This document shows positions 31,944-40,295 of a DNA stretch of 64,000 nt, in pieces. The notes beneath the pieces were generated by a model. That model was not told where the DNA came from. It was given only the letters and a program-made list of their open reading frames with translations, and did not search any database. Position 1 is the stretch's first letter. Each line of letters begins with the position of its first letter. The position numbers and the translations under genes are program-made. Source of the DNA: an uncultured Clostridia bacterium (GTDB lineage Bacteria; Bacillota; Clostridia; Christensenellales; Borkfalkiaceae); the NCBI GenBank assembly GCA_947625555.1, contig CANQOT010000004.1:1-64000 (forward strand). Direction: 5' to 3'.

Positions 31944-32932
31944 AAGAGCTCACCAAAGAAGAGACGAAGAAAGAAGAGGTCTTTGAACTCGTCGACGACG
32001 CCGTCGAGGTGCGCGAGGACGAGCTTTTGGAGCGTGCGGAAGGGGAACCGTCGCCCCGCCCTTTGGCATCTCCCGCATCCGAGATCTATTCTCCCGACGA
32101 TTCCGGCGAGACGCCGCCTGCCAAAGAGGACCCCTATAAGGCCATCCGTGCGAAGTTCGAATCCAACGTCGATTATACGACGGTGCTCTCCAATTTCGAG
32201 GGCCCGCTCGACCTGCTTTTGTACCTCATCAACCGCGAGGAGATCGAGATCAAGGATATCTTCGTCTCGCAGGTCACCGAGCAATTCCTCGACTATATGA
32301 AGGGCCTCCCTTACCTCGACGTGGATAAGGTCACCGACTATCTCAACATTGCGGCGTCCATCATCAAGATCAAGGCGCAGGCGCTCGTTCCCAATCTCGA
32401 AGAAGATCCCGAGATCGAACAGGAGATCGAGGACGACAAGGCCGAACTCATCCGCGCCCTCGAAGAATACCGCCTCATCAAAGAGGAGATGGCAAAGCTC
32501 AAAGAGCTCGAGACGGTGGGCTATTACTTTAAGGAGCCCGATAAGGACGTGGGCGAGACGCGCACCGTGTTCACCCTCGATAACCTCGACCGCGACGGGC
32601 TCATCGACGCGATCAAGCGCGTCCTCGTGCGGCATGAAGAGGATATGGAGGGCGAGGAATTCCGCGAGATCCCGCGCGACGAGTACACCGTTTCCCAAAA
32701 GATCACCTTCATTTTGGAAGTCTTTGAGGGAAATAAGGAAGTCCGCTTCGAGGAGCTCTTCACCAAGGACTATACGCGCGGCGAGATCGTGACGACTTTC
32801 CAGGCGCTTTTGGAACTTTTGAAACATCAATTCCTGCATGTTCGGCAGGAAAACGCTTTCGGGCAGATCTATATCACCTACAACCCCGAGGCGAAGGAGG
32901 AGAATCTTGGAGAAATTGACGAATATAATTGA
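31937..32932 (+). CDS. scpA: Segregation and condensation protein A
   Basis: A 331-residue kleisin; ATG at 31937. An acidic 60-residue N-terminal extension is followed by the core TTVLSNFEGPLDLLLYLINR, EIEIKDIFVSQVTEQFLDYM, then YLNIAASIIKIKAQALVP. The C-terminal winged helix is near residues 255-310. It links SMC heads in the condensin complex that organises the chromosome. The extension is longer than in B. subtilis ScpA. It overlaps scpB. Confidence 0.95.
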   Translation: MVEELTKEETKKEEVFELVDDAVEVREDELLERAEGEPSPRPLASPASEIYSPDDSGETPPAKEDPYKAIRAKFESNVDYTTVLSNFEGPLDLLLYLINREEIEIKDIFVSQVTEQFLDYMKGLPYLDVDKVTDYLNIAASIIKIKAQALVPNLEEDPEIEQEIEDDKAELIRALEEYRLIKEEMAKLKELETVGYYFKEPDKDVGETRTVFTLDNLDRDGLIDAIKRVLVRHEEDMEGEEFREIPRDEYTVSQKITFILEVFEGNKEVRFEELFTKDYTRGEIVTTFQALLELLKHQFLHVRQENAFGQIYITYNPEAKEENLGEIDEYN

Positions 32933-33641
32933 GGCGATCCTCTTTGCCTCCGGAAAGAGCGTACCCGTTGCCGACATCGCGGAAAAACTTAATGCGACCG
33001 ACGGGGAGATGAAAAAGGCCTTCAAAGAGCTGCGCGAAAAGTACAGCGGCGAATCGGGCATCTTGCTCTTGGAATTCAACAAGAAGGCGCAGTTCGCCTC
33101 CAATCCCGACTATAAGGACGGGGTCGCAGCCGTTCTCAATCCCATCCGCGAGAAGGAGCTCACCCGCACCATCTTGGAGTGCGCCGCCATCGTCGCCTAC
33201 AAGCAACCCATCACGCGTACCGAGATCGAAGTCTTGCGCGGCGTGAACAGCGACTACGGCGTAAATGCCCTATTGGAACTCAAACTCATCTATCCCTGCG
33301 GAAGGAAGGACGCCATCGGCCATCCCGTGCTCTTTGCGACGACGGATGAATTTTTGAAGCGTTTCAAGCTCACTTCCCTCGAGGACCTGCCCGATTACGA
33401 CCAGCTCATGGAGGCCATCGCCCGTCCCGACGAGGAGCGGGATGCCTACCTCTACAATCGCGAGGAGTGGGACAAGATCGATTCCATGAGTTCGAGCACG
33501 CTCGGGAGCGAAGATACGCCGAGGACCCAGCAGAAGAAGCAGGAAAAGGAGAAGGAGAAGGAACAGGTCGTCGAGGGCGGCTACGAGATCCCCGACTTCT
33601 TGAAGGGCCTCGACGATACCGATATCGTCAAGATATCCTGA
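32907..33641 (+). CDS. scpB: Segregation and condensation protein B
   Basis: A 244-residue ScpB with a TTG start at 32907 behind AAGGAGGA; the in-frame ATG at 32838 has no such site. Two winged-helix domains: TNIIEAILFASGKSVPVADI and ECAAIVAYKQPITRTEIEVL, then GRKDAIGHPVLFATTDEFLK. A charged tail rich in Lys/Glu/Gln ends in DFLKGLDDTDIVKIS. It dimerises and binds ScpA in condensin. Confidence 0.95.
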   Translation: MEKLTNIIEAILFASGKSVPVADIAEKLNATDGEMKKAFKELREKYSGESGILLLEFNKKAQFASNPDYKDGVAAVLNPIREKELTRTILECAAIVAYKQPITRTEIEVLRGVNSDYGVNALLELKLIYPCGRKDAIGHPVLFATTDEFLKRFKLTSLEDLPDYDQLMEAIARPDEERDAYLYNREEWDKIDSMSSSTLGSEDTPRTQQKKQEKEKEKEQVVEGGYEIPDFLKGLDDTDIVKIS

Positions 33642-33672
33642 CGGCATCTTCAAACTACATAAAAAATTCACA

Positions 33673-33705
33673 TTCGTCCATATTAGGTGTATGGACGAAT
33701 TTTTT
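33673..33705 (+). terminator. scpB terminator that overlaps the next start codon
   Basis: TTCGTCCATA-ttaggtg-TATGGACGAA, a perfect 10-bp stem, then TTTTTT. The ATG of the DUF2953 gene (33691) lies in the 3' arm. This is the second case in the window of a terminator that includes the following start codon. Confidence 0.8.
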
Positions 33706-34272
33706 ATATACGGAACATTCTTCGGCCTTCTTCTGCTGTTTGTTCCTGTGTTCGTCTATGTGGACTTCTACGCGGACGCGCGGGGCAACAAACTGTGGTT
33801 TTCCGTCAGTCTCTATCGGTTTTTGCGCGTTTTCGGCGGCTATGGGGAATTGCGGAAGGACGGCATCGCCGTCCACCTCACCAAGAAATTTGCCCTGTTC
33901 TTGCCCTATGACGATATTATCAAGAAGCGGAGGAAGTTCAAGATCACCAAGGGGTTTCAGCTCTGGCGGCTACACCAGATCATCGAGATCGGCGGCGTCG
34001 GCAAGATCTATGCGGTCCTCGTCGCGGCGGCGATCGAGGGGGCGTTCGGCAGCGTGTACGGGTTTGTTCGCACGCGGTATCCCTTCGTCTCCTTGAAAAA
34101 CAGCGCCATCTTCTCCGAAGAACCCTGCTTGAAGGTGACAAATCAGACTGCGGTCGCGTTCAACGGGCTCGTTCTCGCCGTGACGCTCGCTAAAATAACA
34201 TTGGAGGCATTGATAAATTGGATAAGAAGAAAAAAATCGACGGCATCATGGAAAAAACAGCCGAGCAACTGA
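33691..34272 (+). CDS. DUF2953 membrane-associated protein (YtfI-like)
   Basis: A 193-residue protein with one N-terminal membrane helix (FIYGTFFGLLLLFVPVFVYV) and a basic domain. Position immediately before gerW is that of ytfI in Bacilli and Clostridia. The function is unknown but sporulation-linked by context. The start codon lies inside the terminator of scpB and only a weak AGGTG precedes it. It overlaps gerW by 55 bases in another frame. Confidence 0.75.
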   Translation: MDEFFIYGTFFGLLLLFVPVFVYVDFYADARGNKLWFSVSLYRFLRVFGGYGELRKDGIAVHLTKKFALFLPYDDIIKKRRKFKITKGFQLWRLHQIIEIGGVGKIYAVLVAAAIEGAFGSVYGFVRTRYPFVSLKNSAIFSEEPCLKVTNQTAVAFNGLVLAVTLAKITLEALINWIRRKKSTASWKKQPSN

Positions 34273-34598
34273 CGGCGCTCGCAGATGTGAACACCGTCAT
34301 CGGCAAGCCGGTATTCTCCGCAAGCGGAGCGCAGATCATTCCCTTCACGAAGGTGACGATGGGGTATCTTTCGGGCGGTGGCGAATACGGCGAAGTCAAA
34401 GCGGTCAAGGAGGACGAGTGCTTTCCCTTTGCGGGCGGCGCGGGGACGGTCGTCAACATCAAGCCCGCGGGCTTCCTCATCGACGACGGGAAGGAGTGCC
34501 GCGTCGTGCGCATCACGGACGACCCCTTGGACGGGCTTATCGAAAAGGCGGGCGAGCTTGTGGAGCGGCTCGTGAAAAAAGATGAGAAAGAGGAGTAA
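34218..34598 (+). CDS. gerW: Spore protein GerW (YtfJ family)
   Basis: A 126-residue protein, TTG start at 34218 after GGAGG. The family core is ADVNTVIGKPVFSASGAQII, then PFTKVTMGYLSGGGEYG and GGAGTVVNIKPAGFLI. GerW is needed for normal germination in B. subtilis. It overlaps the carboxypeptidase gene downstream. Confidence 0.92.
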   Translation: MDKKKKIDGIMEKTAEQLTALADVNTVIGKPVFSASGAQIIPFTKVTMGYLSGGGEYGEVKAVKEDECFPFAGGAGTVVNIKPAGFLIDDGKECRVVRITDDPLDGLIEKAGELVERLVKKDEKEE

Positions 34599-35583
34599 AT
34601 GGGCGCTTGCGCTCGTCCTTTTCTTTGCGCTAACTCTCATTTTCCTTCCCAAAGGGACAGCGGCGTATGCGGCGACGGCGGCGCGCGGAGAATGCGTTGT
34701 CGAGGTCACGTCGCGCCGTTTTCTGCATGAGAAGGGTGCGGAAGAACGCCTGCCCATGGCGAGCACGACGAAAGTCCTCACGGCGATCATCCTCCTCGAA
34801 GACTGCGACCTCGATGAGATCGTCGTCATTCCCAAGGAGGCCGAGGGGGAGGAAGGTTCGAGCGTCTACCTCAAAGCGGGGGACGAATACACCGTGCGCG
34901 ATCTCTTATACGGGCTCATGCTGCGCTCGGGCAACGACTGCGCCGTGGCGCTCGCCATGCACCATAGCGGAAGCGTCGAACGGTTCGCCGAGGTCATGAC
35001 GGAGCGCGCCGCGATGATGGGGGCGGAGCACAGTTCCTTCCGCAATCCGCACGGGCTTCCGAACGGCGGCCACTATACGACGGCGCGCGACCTTGCGCTC
35101 GTCTCGGCATATGCCATGGAGAACGAGACCTTCCGCGAGATCGTCTCCTGTAAGTATTACGAGCCCCGCGGCTGGAAGAACAAGAATAAGATGCTCTGGC
35201 AGTACGACGGTGCGACGGGCGTCAAGACGGGCTTCACCGTCGCCGCGGGCAGGTGCCTCGTGACGAGTGCGGAGCGGGAGGGCATGCGGCTCGTCTGCGT
35301 CGTTTTGAACTGCCCCGAAATGTACGAGCGCACGGCAGAATTGCTCGATTGCGCATACGAGGAATACGGCATGATCCCGCTCTGCGATGCTTCGGCGCCC
35401 TGGGAGGGGTTTGCGGTCAGATACGGGTTCGCCTATCCCTTGAAAAAAACGGAACTCCGCATGCTGCGCTTTGCGAACGAGCTCGCGGACCCGCTTCCCA
35501 AAGAGAGCGGCCGTCTTGCGGGACAAATGAAGATTTACCTCGAAAACAGCTTGATTTTTTCGCAGAATTTGTATATCATGTAA
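34582..35583 (+). CDS. dacB: D-alanyl-D-alanine carboxypeptidase (DacB-type)
   Basis: A 333-residue PBP5-like enzyme with a signal peptide (KWALALVLFFALTLIFLPKG). Ser61-T-T-Lys64, Ser116-G-Asn118 and Lys215-T-G are intact. The C-terminal region is short. In B. subtilis dacB shapes spore cortex peptidoglycan and, as here, sits near gerW-like and rluB genes, so a cortex role is plausible. It overlaps gerW by 17 bases. Confidence 0.92.
   Translation: MRKRSKWALALVLFFALTLIFLPKGTAAYAATAARGECVVEVTSRRFLHEKGAEERLPMASTTKVLTAIILLEDCDLDEIVVIPKEAEGEEGSSVYLKAGDEYTVRDLLYGLMLRSGNDCAVALAMHHSGSVERFAEVMTERAAMMGAEHSSFRNPHGLPNGGHYTTARDLALVSAYAMENETFREIVSCKYYEPRGWKNKNKMLWQYDGATGVKTGFTVAAGRCLVTSAEREGMRLVCVVLNCPEMYERTAELLDCAYEEYGMIPLCDASAPWEGFAVRYGFAYPLKKTELRMLRFANELADPLPKESGRLAGQMKIYLENSLIFSQNLYIM
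35551..35579 (+). promoter_or_regulatory. Promoter of rluB within the end of dacB
   Basis: TTGATT, 17 bases, TATCAT (35574-35579). A GC-rich hairpin, GCGGGA-acat-TCCCGC (35600-35615), lies in the leader just before AAGGG and the ATG. Confidence 0.6.
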
Positions 35584-35621
35584 CCGTACGAAAGGAGCGC
35601 GGGAACATTCCCGCAAGGGTT

Positions 35622-36335
35622 ATGCGGATCAACAAATTTCTTGCCAACCAAGGCGTCGCTTCACGGCGCGGCGCCGATGCGATCATTGCCGACGGGCGGG
35701 TCCTTCTCAACGGGAAGCCCGCGCGGCCGGGCGACGAAGTGGGGGAGGACGATACCGTCGAGCTCGACGGGAAGATCCTCTCGCACAAAGTCAAATACGA
35801 ATACTATCTGCTCAATAAGCCCAAGGGGTGCGTTTGCACCGTGCAGGACGAGGAGACGGAGAGGCCGCGCAAGACGGTCATGGATCTCCTTCCCGAGGGC
35901 GCGGGAAGGGTCTTTCCCGTGGGAAGGCTCGATTACGATACCGAGGGCATGCTCATCCTCACCAACGACGGCGAGCTCGCTTACCGCCTCACCGCGCCGC
36001 AGAGCGAGATCCCCAAGACCTATCTCGTCCGCATCGAGGGGGGCATCTCGCCCGCAGATCTGAACCGTCTGCGCGCGGGTGTGGAGATCGAAAAGGGTGT
36101 CGTGACGAAGAAGTGCAAGATATCCGTCGTCGAAACGGATAAAAAGTACACAAAAATGCACGTCGTTCTCACCGAGGGAAAGAACCGCGAGATCAGAAAG
36201 ATGTTCGAAGCCGTCGGAAAACAGGTGGAATTTTTGAAGCGCATCAAGATCGGCGAACTCTCTCTTTCGGGCCTCGACCGCGGGCAGGTGCGCCGCCTGT
36301 CGCAGGAAGAAGTTTTCTACTTAAAAAACCTTTGA
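35622..36335 (+). CDS. rluB: rRNA pseudouridine synthase, RluB/RsuA family
   Basis: A 237-residue enzyme; ATG at 35622 gives MRINKFLANQGVASRRGADA, the S4 domain. The catalytic Asp is in GRLDYDTEGMLILTNDGELA, then KTYLVRIEGG and TEGKNREIRKMFEAVGKQVE. It converts a uridine in 23S (or 16S) rRNA to pseudouridine. Firmicute order dacB-...-rluB is kept. Confidence 0.95.
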   Translation: MRINKFLANQGVASRRGADAIIADGRVLLNGKPARPGDEVGEDDTVELDGKILSHKVKYEYYLLNKPKGCVCTVQDEETERPRKTVMDLLPEGAGRVFPVGRLDYDTEGMLILTNDGELAYRLTAPQSEIPKTYLVRIEGGISPADLNRLRAGVEIEKGVVTKKCKISVVETDKKYTKMHVVLTEGKNREIRKMFEAVGKQVEFLKRIKIGELSLSGLDRGQVRRLSQEEVFYLKNL

Positions 36336-36343
36336 ATTATGAT

Positions 36344-36374
36344 AAATGCCCCGCTCAAAGCGGGGCATTTTCTA
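36344..36374. terminator. Bidirectional terminator between rluB and lexA
   Basis: AAATGCCCCG-ctcaaag-CGGGGCATTT, a 10-bp perfect stem with A- and T-rich flanks, between convergent genes. Confidence 0.9.
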
Positions 36375-36382
36375 TGACTTTC

Positions 36383-36991
36383 TTATAGCGTGCGCATGAG
36401 GCCGATGACTTTGCCGATGATCATCGCCTCGCTGTCGGAATCGAGGACGAAATCGGAGAGGGCGGCGTTCTCGGGGTGGAGAATGACTTTGCCGTCCCGC
36501 CTGAAATAGCGCTTCACCGTCGCGCCCTGTTCGGTGCCGTCGGGATCGAAGAGTGCGACGACGATATCGCCGTTTTCCGCCGTCTCCTGCTTTTTGACAA
36601 TGATCTTATCGCCGTCGAAAATGCCCGCTTCGATCATGCTCTCGCCCTTGACGCGGAGCATAAAGAGGTTGTCGCCGTGAAATTCCGCCGAGGGAAGGGG
36701 ATAATAGCCCTCGAAATTCTCGGTAGCGAGAATGGGCTGGCCGGCAGTGACCGTGCCGAGGAGGGGGACGCGCACGGAGCTCTCGCTGCGGATCGCCACA
36801 GCGCGCTTCTTATTCTGCGCCTTTTCGAGATAGCCCATATCTTTGAGACGGTTGATGTAGTCGTATGCGGTCGCCGTGGACTTGATGCCGAGGTCCCGGC
36901 ACATATCGCGGACGGTGGGCGGGAAGCCGTTGTCCTCGCTATACTGCTTGATGTAGTCGAGCGCTTCCAAGAGTTTATTTTTATTGAGCAT
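36383..36991 (-). CDS. lexA: LexA repressor
   Basis: A 202-residue LexA. N-terminal winged HTH (GFPPTVRDMCRDLGIKSTAT). The cleavage bond is Ala83-Gly84 in TVTAGQP. The dyad is Ser118 in VKGESMI and Lys160 in ATVKRYF. It represses DNA-damage genes until RecA stimulates self-cleavage. Ribosome site GGAGGTG. Its promoter overlaps an SOS-like box. Confidence 0.96.
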   Translation of the reverse strand: MLNKNKLLEALDYIKQYSEDNGFPPTVRDMCRDLGIKSTATAYDYINRLKDMGYLEKAQNKKRAVAIRSESSVRVPLLGTVTAGQPILATENFEGYYPLPSAEFHGDNLFMLRVKGESMIEAGIFDGDKIIVKKQETAENGDIVVALFDPDGTEQGATVKRYFRRDGKVILHPENAALSDFVLDSDSEAMIIGKVIGLMRTL

Positions 36992-37009
36992 ATCTCACCT
37001 CCGATCTTC

Positions 37010-37049
37010 ATTATAGCGCATTTCCGCCAAGATTGCAAACGTTTGTTTC
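37010..37049 (-). promoter_or_regulatory. lexA promoter with SOS-like box
   Basis: Minus-strand TTGCAA, 17 bases, TATAAT (plus 37010-37015). The plus-strand CAAACGTTTGTTTC (37036-37049) fits the Gram-positive LexA box CGAACRNRYGTTYC at 12 of 14 positions and overlaps the -35, as expected for autoregulation. The box is also 29 bases upstream of the -35 of the rightward promoter at 37078. Confidence 0.7.
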
Positions 37050-37077
37050 AACGTTTTTGAAAATATTTTTATATTTC

Positions 37078-37106
37078 TTGCAATTTTTTTGCGCAGACAC
37101 TATAAT
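37078..37106 (+). promoter_or_regulatory. Promoter of the Cys-rich protein gene, leaderless geometry
   Basis: TTGCAA, 17 bases, TATAAT (37101-37106), then GGAGAT and the ATG at 37113. The GGAGAT looks like a ribosome site but would lie upstream of, or at, the transcription start. Confidence 0.75.
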
Positions 37107-37112
37107 GGAGAT

Positions 37113-37298
37113 ATGGAAACCAAGATGTGTATTTTTGACGAAACGAAGGAGTGCGACGGTTGCATGGAGTGCGAGGTGTGCGACCTCGACCCGAGCAAGC
37201 CCTGCACGAATTGCGGCAAGTGCATCATGCCCGATAAGGACTTCGTCTCGATCAAGATCGATAAGGTCATCACCGACCCGAAGGAATATAAGGAATAG
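37113..37298 (+). CDS. Small Cys-rich protein
   Basis: A 61-residue protein with eight cysteines, seven of them clustered as CDGCMECEVCDLDPSKPCTN and CGKCIMPD. The spacing suggests a metal site, zinc or Fe-S. Similar small CxxCxxC proteins are widespread in Clostridia but uncharacterised. It has its own promoter and stands 83 bases before the nitroreductase-TIR-LRR gene on the same strand; whether the two work together is unknown. Confidence 0.75.
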   Translation: METKMCIFDETKECDGCMECEVCDLDPSKPCTNCGKCIMPDKDFVSIKIDKVITDPKEYKE

Positions 37299-37328
37299 TT
37301 TGCGGCAAGTCTCTTGTGGACCCTATCT

Positions 37329-37362
37329 GATTCGGCGGCGATCTTTCGGAAGCCGCCGAATC
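37329..37362 (+). terminator. Strong hairpin upstream of the nitroreductase-TIR-LRR gene
   Basis: GATTCGGCGGC-(12 nt)-GCCGCCGAATC is an 11-bp perfect stem. Only ATTCTATGG follows, not a T-run. It ends 7 bases before the GGAGAGG ribosome site of the 37382 gene. It may terminate the small upstream gene or control translation of the next. Confidence 0.55.
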
Positions 37363-37381
37363 ATTCTATGGAGAGGAAAAT

Positions 37382-39049
37382 ATGAGCATGTTTTTCGATG
37401 AAGCTCTGTTTCAAAGGCACAGCGTAAGAACTTTTGATCGCCGTCCGATAGCCCCTGCGCTGCTTTGGCATATCATGAATGCGGGAAGAATGGCTCCTTC
37501 TGCAAAAAATTCGCAACCGTGGAGATTTATTGTACTTTCTGACGATGAAAGAAAGGGGATCTCTCTTGCGATGTGCAATTCCGATGAAGGGATGAGGGAC
37601 CAAGGAAGCGTTAAGGCTTCGGCAAAGATCCTTGAAAGAGCGCCTGCTGCCATTGCCGTAACTGCTCCTCGGTTCAGTGAGACGAAAGAAAGCATGTACT
37701 TATCTATGGGCGCGTGTCTCGAAAATATGTGTCTGAAAGCGACCGATTTAGGGTTGGGAAGCTTGATCATATGCGATATACAGTGTGCGGAGAGCGAGAT
37801 AGCGGATCTGCTCAAAACCTCACGGAAGGTCGTTGCGATCCTGGCGGTCGGCTATGAGGAAGGCCTTCCGACGTATCCGAACAAATTCCCGCTTACCGAT
37901 CTCGTGGAAGGGCTGCAAGGGGAGGGCGGCAACGATATCGAGGATGATCTTCCCGAAGCATTCATCGGCGACGAACCATTTATTTTTATCAGTTATTCGC
38001 ATCGCGATTCTGCGCAAGTCGTCGCAGACCTTGTCCAATTAAAGCATTGCGGCGTTCGGCTCTGGTACGATCGCTCGATTTTGAACGGAGAGGCCTGGGA
38101 CGAAAAAGCTCTCTGCATTCTTGAAAAGCCCAACTGCGTCGGCGTCTTTGTTTATATCAGCCGTAATTCGGCTAATTCAGCGAATGTCTGCATGGAGTTG
38201 GAGCACGCACGGAAAAAATTCGGAAAAAGCGCAAATATCGTAGGCATTCATATCGGAGATAAGGTCTTTTCTTCTTATCTCGGCGGAAATCGTGAATGCG
38301 ATGCAATATTACAAAAGATTTTTTCCGACAAAAGCAAATATATACCCCGAAGTGAAACGGCGGGCGAAACAGATCATATCCTTGAAATGGTTTCTCAAGC
38401 TCTCGGTTGGGGGGCCGTTGCAGATAGCGGAATATATGATAATTTTCGTTATACGCTATACAATAACGAAATTTCTATTACAAAATATCAAGGGACTTCC
38501 CAAACGGTAGTAGTACCTTCCGTGATCATCGGCCGCGTTGTTACGACGATCGGTCCGAATGCTTTTCGCGATAACGGCGATGTTCGGAAAATTGTTCTGC
38601 CGCAGTCGATAAAACGAGTGGAAGAGGGCGCTTTTTTCGGCATGACTTCGCTCGAATGGATCTTTTTACCCGACAGTATCGAATACTTGGGCGTAGCCGC
38701 CTTTCGAAAATGCCGTGAATTGAAGAATATTACTTTGCCGAAGCATTTGAAGAAACTCGAAGAGGCCTTATTCAGGGAATGTACCTCGCTTACGGAATGT
38801 ATCGTTCCGAATGGAGTGGAAGAAATGGGTGAAGCCGTATTCAATGGGTGTAGCCATCTTGAACGTGCGATCCTCCCGGATTCTTTGAAGCGCATGACAG
38901 AGGGGGGATTTTTCGGATGCGGCAACCTCCGCGAACTTGTAATCCCGCGTGACATCCAGGGGTTGGAAAAACAATCATTTGAAACTTGTCCCTTTGTGAA
39001 TGTCGATGCGGGAGGTTTCCGTTTCCGTAACGGGAAGGCAATCTCATGA
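37382..39049 (+). CDS. Nitroreductase-TIR-leucine-rich repeat fusion protein
   Basis: A 555-residue three-domain protein. Residues 4-175 are a nitroreductase: FMN contacts in QRHSVRTFDRRPI (Arg12, Arg16), NSQPWRF (43-49), and LGLGSLIICD near 123-132. Residues 198-315 are a TIR domain: PFIFISYSHRDSAQVVADL, GVRLWYDRSILNGEAWDEKA with Glu241 as a candidate NADase glutamate, then ISRNSANSANVCMELEHARK. Residues 380-545 are six to seven 23-residue BspA-type LRRs (IGPNAFRDNGDVRKIVLPQS, VEEGAFFGMTSLEWIFLPDS, and so on). There is no signal peptide, so it is cytosolic. The gene is AT-richer than its neighbours and has its own ribosome site. Roles in defence or redox signalling are inference; I do not know this architecture from described systems. 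Confidence 0.9.
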   Translation: MSMFFDEALFQRHSVRTFDRRPIAPALLWHIMNAGRMAPSAKNSQPWRFIVLSDDERKGISLAMCNSDEGMRDQGSVKASAKILERAPAAIAVTAPRFSETKESMYLSMGACLENMCLKATDLGLGSLIICDIQCAESEIADLLKTSRKVVAILAVGYEEGLPTYPNKFPLTDLVEGLQGEGGNDIEDDLPEAFIGDEPFIFISYSHRDSAQVVADLVQLKHCGVRLWYDRSILNGEAWDEKALCILEKPNCVGVFVYISRNSANSANVCMELEHARKKFGKSANIVGIHIGDKVFSSYLGGNRECDAILQKIFSDKSKYIPRSETAGETDHILEMVSQALGWGAVADSGIYDNFRYTLYNNEISITKYQGTSQTVVVPSVIIGRVVTTIGPNAFRDNGDVRKIVLPQSIKRVEEGAFFGMTSLEWIFLPDSIEYLGVAAFRKCRELKNITLPKHLKKLEEALFRECTSLTECIVPNGVEEMGEAVFNGCSHLERAILPDSLKRMTEGGFFGCGNLRELVIPRDIQGLEKQSFETCPFVNVDAGGFRFRNGKAIS

Positions 39050-39060
39050 TTATAATCACA

Positions 39061-39095
39061 AAAATAAAACGCCGTCGAGGACGGCGTTATTTTTG
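39061..39095. terminator. Bidirectional terminator, fusion gene / hflX
   Basis: AAAATAAA flank, ACGCCGTC-gag-GACGGCGT stem, then TATTTTT. It serves both convergent genes; the hflX stop codon lies in it. Confidence 0.92.
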
Positions 39096-40295
39096 TGCAT
39101 ATTGTTTGAATTTCTCGGCGTAGATCGCGGGGATGATGACTTCGAGGAAGGCGCCGTCGTCTCCGTAGATGACCGTGCGCTCAGTCAAAAGGTGTCGCGT
39201 TGCGCTGTATGCCGCCATCTCGCTGTAAGGGATAAAGAGCGTCGTCTTGATAAATTCGTCCTTCAAGGCGTCGAAGATGCGCCGTTTGAGCGTTTCGAGG
39301 CCCGCACCCGTCTTTGCCGAGATCTGCACGCAGTCCTTCGGGAAGCGCGTATCCTCCGCCAAGTCGCACTTGTTCATGACGATGAGATAGGGGGAAGAAA
39401 AGCCCAAATCTTTGAGCGTTGAAAGGGTGGTATCAAGTTGCATTCCGAATTGCCCCGATGCGTCGCAAACGATGAGGGCGAGATCGCAGTTGAGGGCACT
39501 CTCCAAAGTGGAGCGGAAGGCTTCGATGAGGCCGTGGGGAAGATCTTGCAAAAATCCGACGGTATCCACCATGAGGAAGGGCACGCCCTCGATCTCAAAT
39601 GCGCGCGCGGTGGGGTCGAGCGTGGCAAAGAGGGCATTTTTTACAAAGACGTCCGCGCCCGTCATGGCGTTCAAAAGGGTGGATTTCCCCGTGTTCGTGT
39701 AGCCGACGAGGGCGATCGTTTTGACGCGCTCCTTCTTGCGACGTTCCGTCTGCAATGCGCGCCGCTGCTCCGTCTCTTTGAGCCTCTCTTCGAGCGCATG
39801 GATGCGTGCGCGGATATGACGCCTGTCCGTTTCGAGCTTGCTCTCGCCCGGGCCGCGCGTACCGATGCCGCCCCCGAGACGGGAAAGTTGCGACCCCTTC
39901 CCGCGAAGGCGTGGATAGAGGTATTTGAGCTGGGCAAGCTCCACCTGTACCTTTCCCTCGCTGCTCACGGCGCGCGAGGCGAAGATATCGAGGATGAGCG
40001 TCGTGCGGTCGATGACTTTGCGGTCGCCAAGCGCTTTGGAGATGTTGAGCGTCTGAGAAGGGGAGAGGTCGCCGTTGAAGAGGACGGTCGCCTTCGTCTC
40101 GCCGAGCTCTTGCGCGATCTCCTCGAGTTTTCCCTCGCCTATGAAGGTCGCGGGGTTGATCTCGCGGATGGTCTGCCGCATGGAGCCCAAATAGCTTGCG
40201 CCCGCGCTCTCGATGAGGGCGACGGCCTCGTCGTGCAAGATATCCGCGTCCTCCCCAAAGACAGGTTGGATGATGTAAACCTGCTCTGTCGTCAT
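39087..40295 (-). CDS. hflX: Ribosome-associated GTPase HflX
   Basis: A 402-residue GTPase. N-terminal HflX domain with ATFIGEGKLEEIAQEL and LSRLGGGIGTRGPGESKLET, then the G domain: P-loop ALVGYTNTGKSTLLNAMTGA, DTVGFLQDLPHGLIEAFRST, and NKCDLAED. HflX rescues stalled ribosomes under heat or antibiotic stress. It overlaps the recombinase gene upstream by 4 bases, so the two form an operon. Confidence 0.95.
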   Translation of the reverse strand: MTTEQVYIIQPVFGEDADILHDEAVALIESAGASYLGSMRQTIREINPATFIGEGKLEEIAQELGETKATVLFNGDLSPSQTLNISKALGDRKVIDRTTLILDIFASRAVSSEGKVQVELAQLKYLYPRLRGKGSQLSRLGGGIGTRGPGESKLETDRRHIRARIHALEERLKETEQRRALQTERRKKERVKTIALVGYTNTGKSTLLNAMTGADVFVKNALFATLDPTARAFEIEGVPFLMVDTVGFLQDLPHGLIEAFRSTLESALNCDLALIVCDASGQFGMQLDTTLSTLKDLGFSSPYLIVMNKCDLAEDTRFPKDCVQISAKTGAGLETLKRRIFDALKDEFIKTTLFIPYSEMAAYSATRHLLTERTVIYGDDGAFLEVIIPAIYAEKFKQYAQK

